A DNA stretch of 64,000 nt, taken from NCBI GenBank assembly GCA_946807835.1, contig OX327706.1, forward strand, positions 26,029,001 through 26,093,000, in the 5' to 3' direction. This stretch comes from Ailanthus altissimus (taxonomy: Eukaryota > Streptophyta > Magnoliopsida > Sapindales > Simaroubaceae). Shown piece by piece: positions 24,114 through 36,845 of the stretch. The position numbers and the translations under genes are program-made. The notes beneath the pieces were generated by a model. It worked only from the letters and a program-made list of their open reading frames with translations. It was not told where the DNA came from and did not search any database. The stretch's first letter is position 1. The number at the start of each line of letters is the position of its first letter.

Positions 24114-25689
24114 ATAATTTTCTCACCAAAAATACATTAAAACTCTTTAACTCTCAATTTGTTAACTTAAGTATCAAAAGATTATTATAAGACCCACCAC
24201 CAGTAAAAATCTAACATTGCCTGTTCATTGTTACATGAGAAAGCCCAATCCAACTTATTCCATATTCACTAGAGAGTTCACATACAATTTATTTTTTTAA
24301 TAAATAAATTCAAAATTCATTAATTTATGAGACCAATTTTTTAAATAAAAAAAAGCGCTCAGCTATGGCAAATCCATATATATTTGCCCCTAATTATTAT
24401 TTTCAAAGCCATGCTCTTTCAAGTTCTATTTAAATAAGTGACAATTGCATGAATTTCTGAATTAATAATATTACGGGATACAAATTTTATATTATATAAT
24501 TAAATTATATAACAAATAAAAAAATAATAATTATCTAATATATAATAATCACTAATAATGCAACGGTTTGTATTGCATCTATATAGATTTTTCTTTTTTT
24601 TTGAAAAAATCTACTGGTTAGGTTTTGGAAAAGTGCCATGAGTGACCTACCACTCCAGTGCTTTTAGGACTTATGTCAGGATAAGGATAAGGCCCAGCCC
24701 ACTTGTATAATTAAAATTATAGATGGACCTACCGGTGGACCATGTTAAGAAAGCAGAGCATTTGTCGACTTAAAATAGCCCAATTCTTGATAAGCTTTGT
24801 GACCTGGATTGGAAGAAAATTGTAACGAATGTGCATTTCCCATTTGCCAATTGCCATTGCCATTGCCATTGCTATGCTAGCCGCCTTGATGATGACGATT
24901 AAATGATGTTAATAAATTCTTGAGATGATCTCATCATTTAACAATTTGTACATGAAATGGAATTCCTCTCAGTTGCTTATAAATTAAAGATACAATATGG
25001 ATTTGGAGTTGTAAATTTGCAGATTCAATTTTCTATTGCTTCAAGGTTTTTGAAATCCTTTCACACTTAATGAATAATAAAGGAATATGAAGGCAGCATA
25101 CATATGTGTGCTAATATAACCCTAAGTATTCTATAAAAATGTAGAGTTATTTTCTAATGTACAATATTTACATGTTTTAAAATGTCGATTTATAAATTTT
25201 AAAATTGCTCAAAATTAACATTATTTTCAAATTTATATAAGTCGAATTTGTATTTTAAAATATATAAATATTCGTAGTTGAAAATTTCTATACAAGTGTA
25301 CGTATACAAGTATATATATATGCACAAACCTTTATTTTTAGTCTATGAATTGTCTTGAACCGACAAATGGCTCATTTGTGGGAGAATCTCATATATAAAT
25401 TAGCCCATGAGGTTCTACAAATTTTTATAAACATTGTGTTTCAGCGTTTGATCTTCCAACAAAAAAAAAAAAAAAAAAACGATACTGAAAAGAGAATTAG
25501 AGTACTGAAGCGACATAAAAAAAAAAAAACTAACATAAGAAGGGAAGCTTCCTCCAAGACTAAGTTCTCGAGAAACACAACTTGCGTTTGATGCTCGGAG
25601 TGGTCTGAGTTGGTCTCTTTCACGGACTGGTTTAAAGGTAATTTTCTTTGATGCGGTAATTGATCAAGACAGGTTCGAGATTCTATAGG
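24114..25689. other. AT-rich intergenic DNA
   Basis: It contains a short TTGCCA/TTGCCATTGCCA microsatellite (about 24840-24875) and long A runs (25459-25478 and 25518-25530). No gene or recognisable mobile element. Confidence 0.4.
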
Positions 25690-26050
25690 CGTTGTTGTGT
25701 GTTTTGTTTTTGTCAAATTTTGGGGAGGGGCTTTCTCTTTACTTGTTGCTGAAAGTTTGGCTTTTTATTATGCTGTATTGATGGTTGTTTTTCATAAATT
25801 TTCTCTCAATATTATCGAGTTAGATTATTTTAATGTCATTCAAACTATATATAAACAATTTTTTTTACTGGATTTTAGGGTGATATTTTAATTTTTGGGT
25901 TACATATGAGATATGGGGAATGTTGCATTTTCTTTTATTTACGTAGTGAGAATACAGTAGCTCATTTTATTGCTAAGTATGTGATTTGTAATAATATCGA
26001 TTTGGTTTATGTGCATTTATGTTAATCTTTTTGAGTCCTTGTATTTTTAC
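25690..26050 (+). mobile_element. LINE (non-LTR retroelement) 3' end relic, RNase H domain
   Basis: Plus-strand translation in shifting frames gives LVAESLAFYYAVLMVV (family LVAEALALREAL), then IIELDYFNVIQTIYK (family VESDCLxVVxxI), and later SENTVAHFIAKYV (family RxANxVAHxLAK), in the order expected for the plant LINE-type RNase H domain. Three frames are needed to read it, so it is dead. The following 'gagtccttgtatttttac' resembles a LINE 3' tail. No RT domain is present; it is 5' truncated. Confidence 0.65.
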
Positions 26051-26740
26051 AAAAATAATGAAACATTTTCTTCTTAAAAAAATTGAGAACTTAATATAAA
26101 AATAGTAATATTATATTTACAAAATTTTTATATAAAATTTATATGTGATATTTATTAAACTGATATATTATTAATTAATATTATATAATTATAATATTGA
26201 TAAAAAAGTTTATCCTGCAAATGATATTTACCGTTGTGACGAGACTTCCATTATAAATTGCAATTATGTAAATGTAAAATTTATTGTTATGAATCGAACG
26301 GTTGTTATTTACTTTAAAAAATTAGTTTATTAAATAATATTACATATTTCTTCTTATATATTTAAAATTTATTTAATTTTTATTTGTCAAATTTAATAAT
26401 TTTTATTATAAAAATGAAGAGAGCCATGTTTAGCCCAGTACATGCGCGTGTACCCCCGAGCCCCATTCAGTCACGTCATGTGTCAGAGACGCAGACAAAA
26501 AATCTAGTAATTGTTGATCGTCTTTGGTCAGTGTCCCATTGGGCTTCTTTAATTTTCATCATTAGTACTATTGTTTGATTATATCATTAGTTTACTTAAC
26601 AAATACAAAAAAATTTTGTAACTAATAACACAAATCTAGCATCCAAAAAGAAAAGAACAGAGAAAAAAACAAAAGACAATGAGGTAATCGGGTAAGTAAT
26701 CTAGATTAATTACAAGCTCAGAAAATAATAAAATTACTTT
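26051..26740. other. Intergenic 3' flank of the LRR gene
   Basis: AT-rich DNA; 26384-26578 is an open stretch with no recognisable domain. Nothing else supported. Confidence 0.35.
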
Positions 26741-28030
26741 TTAAGGGATTACATGGTTAAATGGGATTACAGGGCTAAATCGTTTACACTCCATTGGCGA
26801 TTTCTGTTGAGCTCCCTGACAGAAGAAGAATGAAAATGGACATCGGTACAAGCAATTATCAGCCAACCTCACATTAGCAGAACCGGGTTGGAGCTCCATT
26901 AACGGGCTTGGGATGGGTCCGAACAAGTAGTTTCCTCCAAGCAAAAGCCTCTGAAACGGGGCAATTCCGGATCCGGGTATGGCTACCCTTATTGCGTACT
27001 GGGTTGGTATCATGCCAGTGAACTTGTTGTTCTCTAGAGATAATGCTGAGAGCCTTGGCATTAAACCCATGAATAAAGGTAGCAGGCCGTGGAGCTCGTT
27101 GTTGCTAATGTCTATGGCTATCAGCTGGCTCTTGGTGGAGCTGAAAAGAGTGGGCGATTGAATGGACGTGAATTGGTTGAATGAGAGAGTGAGTTGTTGA
27201 AGAGAAGGGTGATTAAAGAGAACCGAAGGAACTGAGCCTCTGAGATTGTTGTGACTTAGATCAAGCACTTGCAAATAACCCAACTGCTTGAAACTCTCTG
27301 GAATTGTGCCTTCTAAGAAGTTGCTTCTCATGGATATTTGAACCAGAGATGTTGAAAGTGTTGCTGGTAGTTGTCCAGTTATTGCATTGTCGCTTGCATC
27401 TAAAAAGTGGAGGTTTTTGAGCGAACCCAACACGGGAAACTCACCAGAGAGCTTGTTTGATTGAAGTTCGAGCCTTTTCAAGCTTAACAAGCCATTGAAA
27501 CTCGCAGGAATTGTGCCTTCAAGGTTGTTATTATCAAGGTACAGCTCTTCTAAGCTAGAGAGTGAACCAATCGAGGTGGGTATCTCGCCAGAAAACGAGT
27601 TCCTTGATAGGCCGAGTCGAATCAGCCGCGTTAGGTTGGATAACGAGCCCGTGATAGACCCACTGAAGTAATTGTTTGAGAGGTCAAGTGTTTCTAAATA
27701 AGGAAGGCTCCATGAAACATAAGAGAGTGAACCAGAATAACCTGCCTGATCGAGACTCAGTTCAGTGACTCGGCTCAACTCGGAGACTACAAGGTCGCAC
27801 CTGAACCCGCACGTGAACTTTTCACTGAACAGATTGTCGCATGGATCAACTGAGAAGTCCCAGGAGCTCAAGCAAGAACCTGAGCTCGCAGAGTTCGGAT
27901 CCAGCGAGTTCTTTAGCTCTTTCAAGACCTCTACGTCTCCCCAAAAAGTCTTTGATTCTGTTACCAGTAGCAGCCGTGGAACTGTGAGAAATAGAACGAG
28001 AGAAGCCAGAGAGAAACTGAGAGTGCCCAT
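26741..28030 (-). CDS. Secreted leucine-rich-repeat protein
   Basis: Single-exon gene of 429 residues with an ATG start at 28030. Residues 1-26 form a signal peptide (MGTLSFSLASLVLFLTVPRL...). An LRR N-cap follows (EVLKELKNSLDP, SSWDFSVDPCD, with paired cysteines including FTCGFRCD). About ten to eleven plant-type extracellular LRRs follow (for example LETLDLSNNYFSGSI, LEELYLDNNNLEGTIPASF). The protein ends with a cysteine cap (DNCLYRCPFSFFFC...MECK). There is no transmembrane helix or kinase domain, so a secreted or wall-located ligand-binding protein is inferred. It is intact, unlike the LRR pseudogene at 21.3-24.1 kb on the same strand, which belongs to a different LRR subgroup, so they are not a recent tandem duplicate. 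Ligand unknown. Confidence 0.88.
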   Translation of the reverse strand: MGTLSFSLASLVLFLTVPRLLLVTESKTFWGDVEVLKELKNSLDPNSASSGSCLSSWDFSVDPCDNLFSEKFTCGFRCDLVVSELSRVTELSLDQAGYSGSLSYVSWSLPYLETLDLSNNYFSGSITGSLSNLTRLIRLGLSRNSFSGEIPTSIGSLSSLEELYLDNNNLEGTIPASFNGLLSLKRLELQSNKLSGEFPVLGSLKNLHFLDASDNAITGQLPATLSTSLVQISMRSNFLEGTIPESFKQLGYLQVLDLSHNNLRGSVPSVLFNHPSLQQLTLSFNQFTSIQSPTLFSSTKSQLIAIDISNNELHGLLPLFMGLMPRLSALSLENNKFTGMIPTQYAIRVAIPGSGIAPFQRLLLGGNYLFGPIPSPLMELQPGSANVRLADNCLYRCPFSFFFCQGAQQKSPMECKRFSPVIPFNHVIP

Positions 28031-30655
28031 TAGCTTTAGTTACACCGAAGGGAATTTGAATGATGATGTTGTGAACGTGGGTGCTTTGAAGAAAATACAA
28101 GAATATGAGTTTTACAAAAGAAGAGAGAATCAGGACCGTTCGTTTAGTGACCAGAGAATGGCAGCGAAAGTGGGTAGGAACAATAGATATAGACCTCTGA
28201 TTACTCTTTTTGCTACTTTTGGTTTTTGGTTCAGAGATCTTTTTGTGAGTGGCATCACGGGCAAGTGTCAGAACCTCATATAAAATGCTTAACGATGTTT
28301 CAACAGAGAGAGAAGAAGCTACATATGTGACCGAGTGTTTGTTGTAATAGTGACACCTTGTTTTCGATTAAATGTGTAAACGACTGCGTGCGTTGCCTCA
28401 ATACACTTGACTTATTATCTTGAGCTGTCGTGGTGGTTATATCATCCACCATAATTCACCATAATTTTCTGAGAAATATTGGAGCTAAAAAGTATGATGA
28501 GAAACTGTGAGTTTTGGAATATTTAGCCTCTAGTGCAAGGTGGTTAAAGTGTAGTTGTCAATCAAGTTCAAGTAAGATTTATTTATTAAAGTATAGTAAA
28601 TTTACAGTGAATCAAGTTTAAGTAAAATTTAAAAATAAAAAAGTTGGATATTTTACCTAAGTTCAGCTTTGACGCAATTTCTATGGAAAAATTTGTTGAT
28701 AGCTAATCTTATAATAAGTTAGATGCATGACTTAGGTAAGCAAATAATCTTAGGATACGTAGAGCTTCTATGGTGAACAAGATTACAATACAACTCTAGA
28801 ATTAATCAATATCCGAGGAACCTTACAGCTTTTATCAATAGTGGCAATTAAATTTCTACTTTTTTTTTACTGAAATGGAATTAATGGAAGCAACGATTCC
28901 AGTACTACTAATTTCATCAATTTGGAATTTTTCATGTGGGCACTCTTTGGATCTATATACCAAAGTCCACATTAAAACCAGCGTGACGGCATGGATAAAT
29001 CTTACTAAGGAGCTAATGATAAAAGCACATTTTTCAATGAGTTGAGGTGTGTTACATGAAAATATGCACACAAAAAAAAAAAATATTTCTAGTTTCTAAG
29101 ATTCAATGCCTCGGTAAAAATGAGAAACGCTGCCAATTCCAGAAATAGTAACAGCAATCATACCAGTTTTTAATTATATTTTAGCCAAACGGAAAATCAA
29201 AGCTGGCCGTTGCCCACTAGAATCAGATGCCAGCATGCACGTATTGCAACCCCAACCCCAAGGATGCAGTTATTACAAGATATCTCAAGGCACTGAAGTT
29301 GATGAGTAAAAGTTGGTGGTTGTATTTTATATATATATAGATATACATAATTTTTCACATAAATTTATAGTATTTGCTAACGAACAATGAACTTCAACAA
29401 AGTTGTATCAAAAGTCTTTTATCATTTTATCTTCCAGCATTGCAGATTCCCGTTAGGTACACCTGACAATAACTAGATTGTTTCCTGCGGATTAAGAATT
29501 CGTAATAGCTAAATTATCTCAATTTGCTTTATTAATTATGCGTCCCCGTTTGTGGTGGTTCGTGCTTTTAATTTTAGTTTTATCTTGCTTAGTAGTTAGT
29601 ATTATTGAAGATCTGTCTTTGTATCTGGTCATTTTACAATGCCAAGAATAAACTAAGTTTGAACGTAGAGAAGAAAACACAGTGATTAGAAGCAAAAGAT
29701 GTTGTTGCGTGGACTAGAATCAATGCAACACTTTAAAAAAGGTTATAGAAAAGAGTGCAGAAATCTTTAGTAAAACTACGCTATTTACTGTATGATAGCA
29801 ATATTATTATATAATACTGTTAATTAACTCACAATTTTAGCATAACTTAAGATGTATTACCAAATTTTACCGCAAGTTAAAAGTTCTCACTCGAACAAAA
29901 CTCTAGAAGAGTAAATATTAACTATAGAATTGAGATCTAATGTAACGGCTACACACTGCATTCATTGAAGTGGCTGAGTGGTACGGCAGATTTGCAGGGT
30001 ACTAATTGATCAGATTGGTTGCAAATTTGGTCAATCTGATTCTGACTGCCATATGCCTTGAAAATTGAAATTGTTTTGTTTGACAGAGTTTATTGTACAA
30101 ATATAGCAGACTTAATTAAATACGTATGCGTATGTCATAGCCTCACAGCTGTAGCTATTCTGTTACTGTATGCTAAAATCTGACACTTAGAAAAAAAAAA
30201 ACATCTATTTTTGTCAAGATCTGGAATTTGTTTATGGTGGCTATGCAAATTACAAAACTCTGATCAAATGGATTAAGTCTCGACATTGCATTGGCAAAAG
30301 CTCTATGATTCATAGTTCAGGGATGCTAACACTATATCCACGTATTACTGTGGTAGGTTCTCAAACACAGTTAAATTAAAATAAAACTAGAACAATACAG
30401 TAAATTTGATTTCGTATAGCTACCTCTACATAATCAAAAATTATTTCTCTCCCTTGCTATTTTCTTTTTCCTCTCTTTTTTAGAGTAGAAAAACTATCAT
30501 TCATCCATTACATATCTTTACATGGGATTAGTATCTGTCAATACTATACATTAGTTCTATGGCAGATTATGCTCGTGAATTTTAACAAGAGGCTGATTAG
30601 TATTTTGAAAGAAACGAGGGGGGTAAGAGACGTAACCATTTATAGCTTTCTCAGA
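28031..30655. other. Intergenic between the LRR gene and the FHA gene
   Basis: Presumed promoter of the LRR gene next to 28030. No further gene recognised. A 9-bp perfect inverted repeat ATCAGATTG (30009-30017) / CAATCTGAT (30032-30040) with weaker outer pairing forms a small hairpin. A short TA microsatellite lies near 29330. Confidence 0.4.
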
Positions 30656-33600
30656 TCATGGAACCCCTTCAGACCATTGAAAATTGGTGTTTCTTTTGCT
30701 GACATTAGCCACATACTCCCTCACAGATTTATGATTTATTTCAAACATGAATGCCATTTCCCTGATCTGCAAAATAAACCATTGCCCATTTATAAAGTGC
30801 ATTGTCAAGGCATAAAAGTTAGTGCACACTTCACCGCCATAAACTAAAAATAAATAGTATATGAAGAAGGATGCAAGTGTACCTCAATCAAACTACTAGA
30901 ACTTAGCGTCACAGACTGTCCTTTAACAATTTCTTTACCGTTCAAAAATATGGAACTCTTACCAAGATTCTTCAAAAAGAAGGAGCCATCTTGTTCCATC
31001 TTTACAAGTGCCTAGCAGAAATCATAAACACAAACTTTACTCTCAGGGAAATTCAGGGCAATTTAGAGTGTTCAAGAAGCTAAAAGAAAATCATGGGATT
31101 CCATATTTCAAGAGCCAAGTAAAAATTATGAACGATAGATTTAGAGCAGTAAATATCCTTTAATCTCAAAGAGGGCACCTTAAAAACCCCAAAATAGAAT
31201 TAGTTTCTGCACCTTTGATCTATAAAATTGCCTGCAGGTCTCTGGTAAAAAGTAAGCAGAGAAAAAAAAAATCACCTGAAAATATTCAATCACTTTAACA
31301 GTGCTTAATCATTAATCTACAATCTTGCCCTTTCCCTAATGATGATTATTGATCTGGTTATTATTGTATATGAGTCACGTAACAAAAAAAAGCCATATCC
31401 ATGTGCACATGGTATTCATTCATAGATCAATAAGAACTACTATGTTTCTCTCGGTACAAATTGACAACATAAACTAAAAGATCTTGGCAGTGAATGAGAA
31501 ATGCAAGTATGAGAAGAATCAGTAAGGAAACCAAAAGAAAACCAAAAGAAGTCGACCTGTTTTCTAGATATTTTGTTGGCAGGCCCTTCTCTTCCCAAGT
31601 CGACATTGACATCAGTATCATCTGTTGCTCTGCCAAGTATGATCTACAGAGTAGAAAGAGGTTACACTAGTAGAAGAGAACAATTTCGCATTAAATTGCC
31701 TGAAGATATAGTTCAGAAGAGCAAATAGAAGATAACATCCTGATGACCATGTTTATGTAGAGTTAGGCTAGCATTAATCCTCAGCATTATCATACAGCTA
31801 TGATTTAAGGAATTCGAAGTTTCCATCAATTGCATATCATCAATCTCACCAGAATTCAACATTTAAATCCAAATGGATGAATAAGAAACGCATAAGGCAG
31901 CCTAAACTTTTCAGGTCAGTGGGAATACAGATGCAGCCATAAGCCATATATATCTTGTCAAGGTTAAACAAATTAAAACAAAAATTCTTTTAAGCATGAT
32001 ATCAAAAAAATATAACTTAAGATATTGGCATTTTACTACTTTCTAGACCAGTATGGATGTATCTCCTACCTTATGGTTTAATAGTCCCAACTACAGCAGA
32101 GTATGCTTAATAGAAGGACATTATGATCAAAGCAATCAAACAGTCTCCTAAATGTTGCCATACTTAAAATATACAGCCGAGGAAAGAAAAGGTCAGAGTT
32201 TGTAAAAAAAAAAAAAGTTACCTTAGTTGCCTGCATATAATACTTCAAACAGCGGCCATAAAAGATGGCAAGTGCACCTCGGTAACCAATTGCTCTTTGC
32301 ATAGCGGATTGAGCACACTGTTCCAACCTTATGATAGTCCTCTTGCTATCTACATGTTGATACTTTGACACTTGACAATTAAAGGAAAGAAAATCAACTA
32401 AAATTGCTTACTATTCTAGGAGCAAAAATGTCATCTAAATTACACAGTTTCATCACATAGATTAATATGTACCCACTGGTGAAGCCCATTTGGAAATAAA
32501 AATCATACTAAAACCAATATATCATGTGGTAATCTCATTACAAACCCAAAAAAACATAGTTCATGATCAAATGTATGAATGTTATAATGGTGGAGTTTCT
32601 GAATATTAATTTCTAATAAGACATTACTGTATCAGAGAAATGTTATATGCTAATTGAACTGAGCTCCAAAAGGGTTACCTTCTTTACTAAAACATTGATC
32701 TGGATCATCTGGGCATAAATCCATATCCAATATCTGAACGTAAAGATAATAAAATAAATAACATAAAACCTTAAAAAGAAAAATGAAAGCATGAATCCCC
32801 TCATTGTAGAATTAGCAAGATTTACCATGGATTCAATAACAGAAAAGTATGGAATGTCCTCATCACTCTCAGATTGTTCCTGATCTATTAATGCTTCCTG
32901 ATCTAAAGTTGAGGGGTTTGCTTCTGGTTCAGCAAAAGTGTGTGAAGTGGAACTTGATTTCGCATGTAATGGCAGATCTGCAACATTACAAGCATGAAAT
33001 GGCTTTTGCTCCAATCCTCCCTGAGCAACAGACTTTTCAGGGGCAAGTATTGATCTGTATTGGCTTGGATCTACATGGGCATTGTTAGCTTGTCTGGAGA
33101 TACCAGCAGGACAGTTAACATCAAGAGACTGGCATTTGACTCCACAGCTAAAATGTGGATGGTTGTGATTGCTTCCTGGAAACAAGTCTATTCCACCCAT
33201 CCGGATAGCAGAAAAATATTGAGCAGAATTGTCTTCTTTTCTTGTTGTGTTTAGCATCTGTTCATTATTCTTCTGGGTGGCAAAGGAGGAAGCCAGGTCA
33301 CTAGCCTCTTTATAACGTGTTTGCAGTGCAGAAGAAGCAAACACTTTACCTGAGATAAAGTCATCGTTGCAAGGGATTTCTGGGTCTTCACTGTTCAATA
33401 GGCATTCCATATCTCTATCTGGGAGTTCACGAGACTGACAATTTCTTGTTAATGTAGATGATGGCATATTGACTTCTGAACAGCACATACCATGTTTATC
33501 CCCCTTGCTAGGGAGTAATTGGTCGACAATAACCTTCAATTCAGCATGACTTGACCCATTAGGAATTACAGGGGATGTCTCAGGTTCTTTAACATCAACT

Positions 33601-35257
33601 ACATGATCTTCGTGAGCATGCTCACGAGAACTCAATAATATTGGATTATTGCCATCACAACAAGACTTATTGGGTGTGTATTTCTCATCTGCACCTGTGG
33701 GATGAAGCTCTTCTTCATTCTCTAAGTTTAAAAGAGAGTCTGAAAGATCAGCTAAATAACTTTCTGAGACAGCAGATAAACTTATTTTCTTCCCATCCAA
33801 ATCATTGAGAAGTACAAATGTCTCTTCTGAACACTGACCTTTATCTTCATGGCTCAAGCTGATTGGCATTGCAGGTGCTGGAACATCCTCAATTGTTTTC
33901 CAGAGAGGTGTCCTGGGCTGTGGAGATGCATATCCCGAAGAATGAAATGAAGTATCACTTTCTGGCAATGCATTGGAGGGTCCCATTCTGTCAACACCCG
34001 GACAATTCCCAAAACCAACAAAAGTCTCTCCCAGAATATGAGCAGGATCTTCGTGTGCATTTTTCTGGGAAAATATGTCATGCTCTACTGATTCTTGGAC
34101 TAAATTATTATCTTGTGCTCCATGATGAAGTAGATCTACATCCATTTCCTGAAAGTCAAAACAGTTCTGAACACAATCTCCAAGAACCGAATTTACAATT
34201 GGAGTCTCATGGTTCACTTGACAAGCAGTACCATCTCCAGTGCTGTGACTACCATTTGGTGAACCCAAAAGGGTTGCATTAGGAGAATTTAAAGGCCGGC
34301 TGCAAATTTTCTTCTGCAAGGCATGATATAGTCTACGGACACTCTCAACTTTTCTTTTCGGAGCACCTTCTGCATTGTGCATACCAATACCAGACCTAAC
34401 GGACTTCAATGAAGCAGAAAGTTCAAACTCAGCCATACGAGCTGAGGCTTCCACTGAAATAACTGGATTATAAAGGAGAGAATGCCACCGATCTTGCAAT
34501 TCTCGTACTGTAAACCTGCGGGAAAATCTAACAGCACCTTTTGCAAGTGCTTCCAAAGAAGCACCAGCCTGAAATTGCACATGCATGCACGAAACACACA
34601 GAGTAGAATAGTAAGTAAAGAAATTAACAAATAATTCAAGACCTATCCTCACATAAGCATATGGGAAACAACAAATTGATTAGGCTTCTTCAATATACTT
34701 GTTGCTTATTAAATATACCTTAAAAACTACATCCAAAATCATATATAATATTTATTCCCATAAAACAAAACTGCGTTTGGTAGCACCGAATTAGAAACGT
34801 TCGATTTGAGTTGAACGAATTAGGACATCTCTGACGAAAACAACCTTCAATTCCATCCAATTCCATTTTAACGACAGAATTCCAAACCGCGAAATACAGT
34901 CTTAGAACCACAATAACTTTATAATCAGTAATAACAACTCAAATTAATTTTATTTTTCCCAAAAAAAAGAAAGAAGAACTCCAGTAAGCTCAATATAATT
35001 ACACAGAGAAAATTGTTCAAATTAAAAGGATAGTTTTGACAATTTGGATCAACCGTACGACCTAATATCTAAATTGCCATCTACTGATCTAGTAGCAGTC
35101 ACTAAAGAAAGAACTAACCTAGGATTTATTTATCGTACTCATTAAATTAAGAGAAAAATTCGAAATTAAATTATAAAAGTACCTCAACGGCGTTCTTCAG
35201 CAAGATGTCATCTTCGGGGATCCATGAAGAGACTGAAGCAGCAGCAAGAGTTGCCAT
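30656..35257 (-). CDS. Microspherule-type FHA-domain nuclear protein (MCRS1-like)
   Basis: Seven-exon minus-strand gene: 35257-35183, 34568-32826, 32733-32679, 32370-32222, 31643-31557, 31011-30883, 30766-30656; all introns GT-AG and all phases consistent, 782 residues. Residues 1-75 form the microspherule N-terminal domain (SSWIPEDDILLKNAVE, then LAKGAVRFSRRFTVRELQDR and WHSLLYNP). Residues about 110-600 are a long acidic, serine-rich disordered linker encoded by one large exon. Residues about 625-782 carry a C-terminal FHA domain split over four exons: SKYQH, EQCAQSAMQRAI, ILGRATDDTDVNVDLGREG, NKISRKQ, DGSFFLKNLGKSSIFLNGKE. The conserved GR (678-679), SR (700-701) and NG (727-728) are present. 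In animals MCRS1 is a subunit of INO80 and NSL chromatin complexes; a plant chromatin role is inferred by homology. The gene appears intact. Confidence 0.9.
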
Positions 35258-36845
35258 GTGTGCAAAAATATCAACTCCAGAACTGAATTTGCAGCAAAAT
35301 TGATCAGGATTTTGGAGTTAAATTGAGGATATTTACATGGAATAATAAACTTGAATTTTGAAATGAAGAATAATATTTCGAGAAATTTGACTTGTACGAG
35401 TGTTGAGGGTCAGCGATTGCAGAGATTTCAAAAAGGCGGGTAATGCTTTTAGAGGACCTCGTTAATGTCAAGCTAGAAATTATTTATTTATTTATTTTAA
35501 AAAGGTGACGATGGTTTATAAAAGCGCTGATAGGTGAACGTGAGAATTAACATTGAACTCCCTAATATTGTATTAAATATTAGATAAAGAGCAGAGTTAC
35601 CTTTAAAACACTTTTACACCCCCACCCCCCCTACTTGACACTCATCGTTAAGTCTTGTTAACTTTTTAAAGGGCATTTTAGTAACTTAATGCAAAGGGCC
35701 AAGGCTAAAGATCAACATGGTTTAATTTTAATTTATATTATCTCTCTTTAGGTTTAATATAAAATTATCATAATTTTTAAAAAGATAAAATTTAAGTTAA
35801 ATCCCTGATTGTTTTATTGCACAAAATAAAAAAATTTAAAAAAAAAGAAGAAAAAGAGAAAGAGAGAGAGTAAATGCAATTTGGTTGAGCAAAATGGCTA
35901 ATAAAAATTATAAAAAAAGACCAAAACAATTTCTTAAATATATATAGATTTTATTTTGATTTATCTTTGAATTTGTATAATCTTACATTTTAGTGATATT
36001 TTAAGATGGATAGCCATTTTTTTAAAAAAGAAATTGAATGAAAATAAGAAATTTCATCTATGAAATATTAATTTTTTATTTTATATTTTACTTAAATTTT
36101 ATAACAGCAAGCATAAAACGCATTCACAATTATTTAAACTAACACTAAAAAGTAGCAAAAGAAAGTCATTGAGCCTTAACATTAGAGAGACTCCTTCAAA
36201 GCAAACTTATAGAGAGTCATTGAGGATGCACGAAATGAATAATTAATTATGTTGTTAATCAACTTACAAATCACGCGGCTCATGGTGAAATCTCCAAGCT
36301 TAGTACCAAAAGAAAGTTAAGGCTCTGAGCATTGATGTATGTAAATTTCATAGCTCCATTAACTGATATCTGTTTAGATTATAAAGCTTCATTTATTAAT
36401 GTGATTTGGTTAAGATGTGAAACTCCATGAATTACGAGATAAGAAAATTAGTGAAAATTCCTTGGGAGAAGGTCACCTCTAAACACCACGTCTAACTAAA
36501 CAGCTATTTGCCATACATTAAGGCATTGGTCAATATCCTAAACAACTAAGTTGGTTATTGATCTAAATAGCCCAAATTATAGCTAGTTGACTACTGAAAT
36601 GTTCAATCGTGCTAAGCAGCTAAGCACATAGTTTGAACCTTAATTATGACCACCAATGAAAATTTATCTCTATTACCTAAGCCTATGGTATGCATGCCTT
36701 AATTAGTCCGAAACTCGTACCACCTATATGTATTAAAGTATATAATAACAATCTAAAATACTTAATTCAGTATAGTCCAAATTACGAATCACCAAGTCAA
36801 GTCAAGCTCCAAAATACAAATGAAGAAACAACACTGAAAATACAT
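35258..36845. other. Promoter of the FHA gene and AT-rich intergenic DNA
   Basis: 35258-35460 is the presumed 5' UTR and promoter on the minus strand. A short run of pyrimidines (cacccccaccccccc near 35620) and purine tracts (35845-35870) occur. No gene seen. Confidence 0.35.

Noticed and set aside
27765..28283. 172-codon plus-strand open frame
   Set aside because: Shadow of the 5' part of the intact minus-strand LRR gene.
30009..30040. Possible microRNA hairpin
   Set aside because: The perfect stem is only 9 bp, with mismatched outer pairing and a large asymmetric loop; it does not meet plant miRNA precursor criteria.
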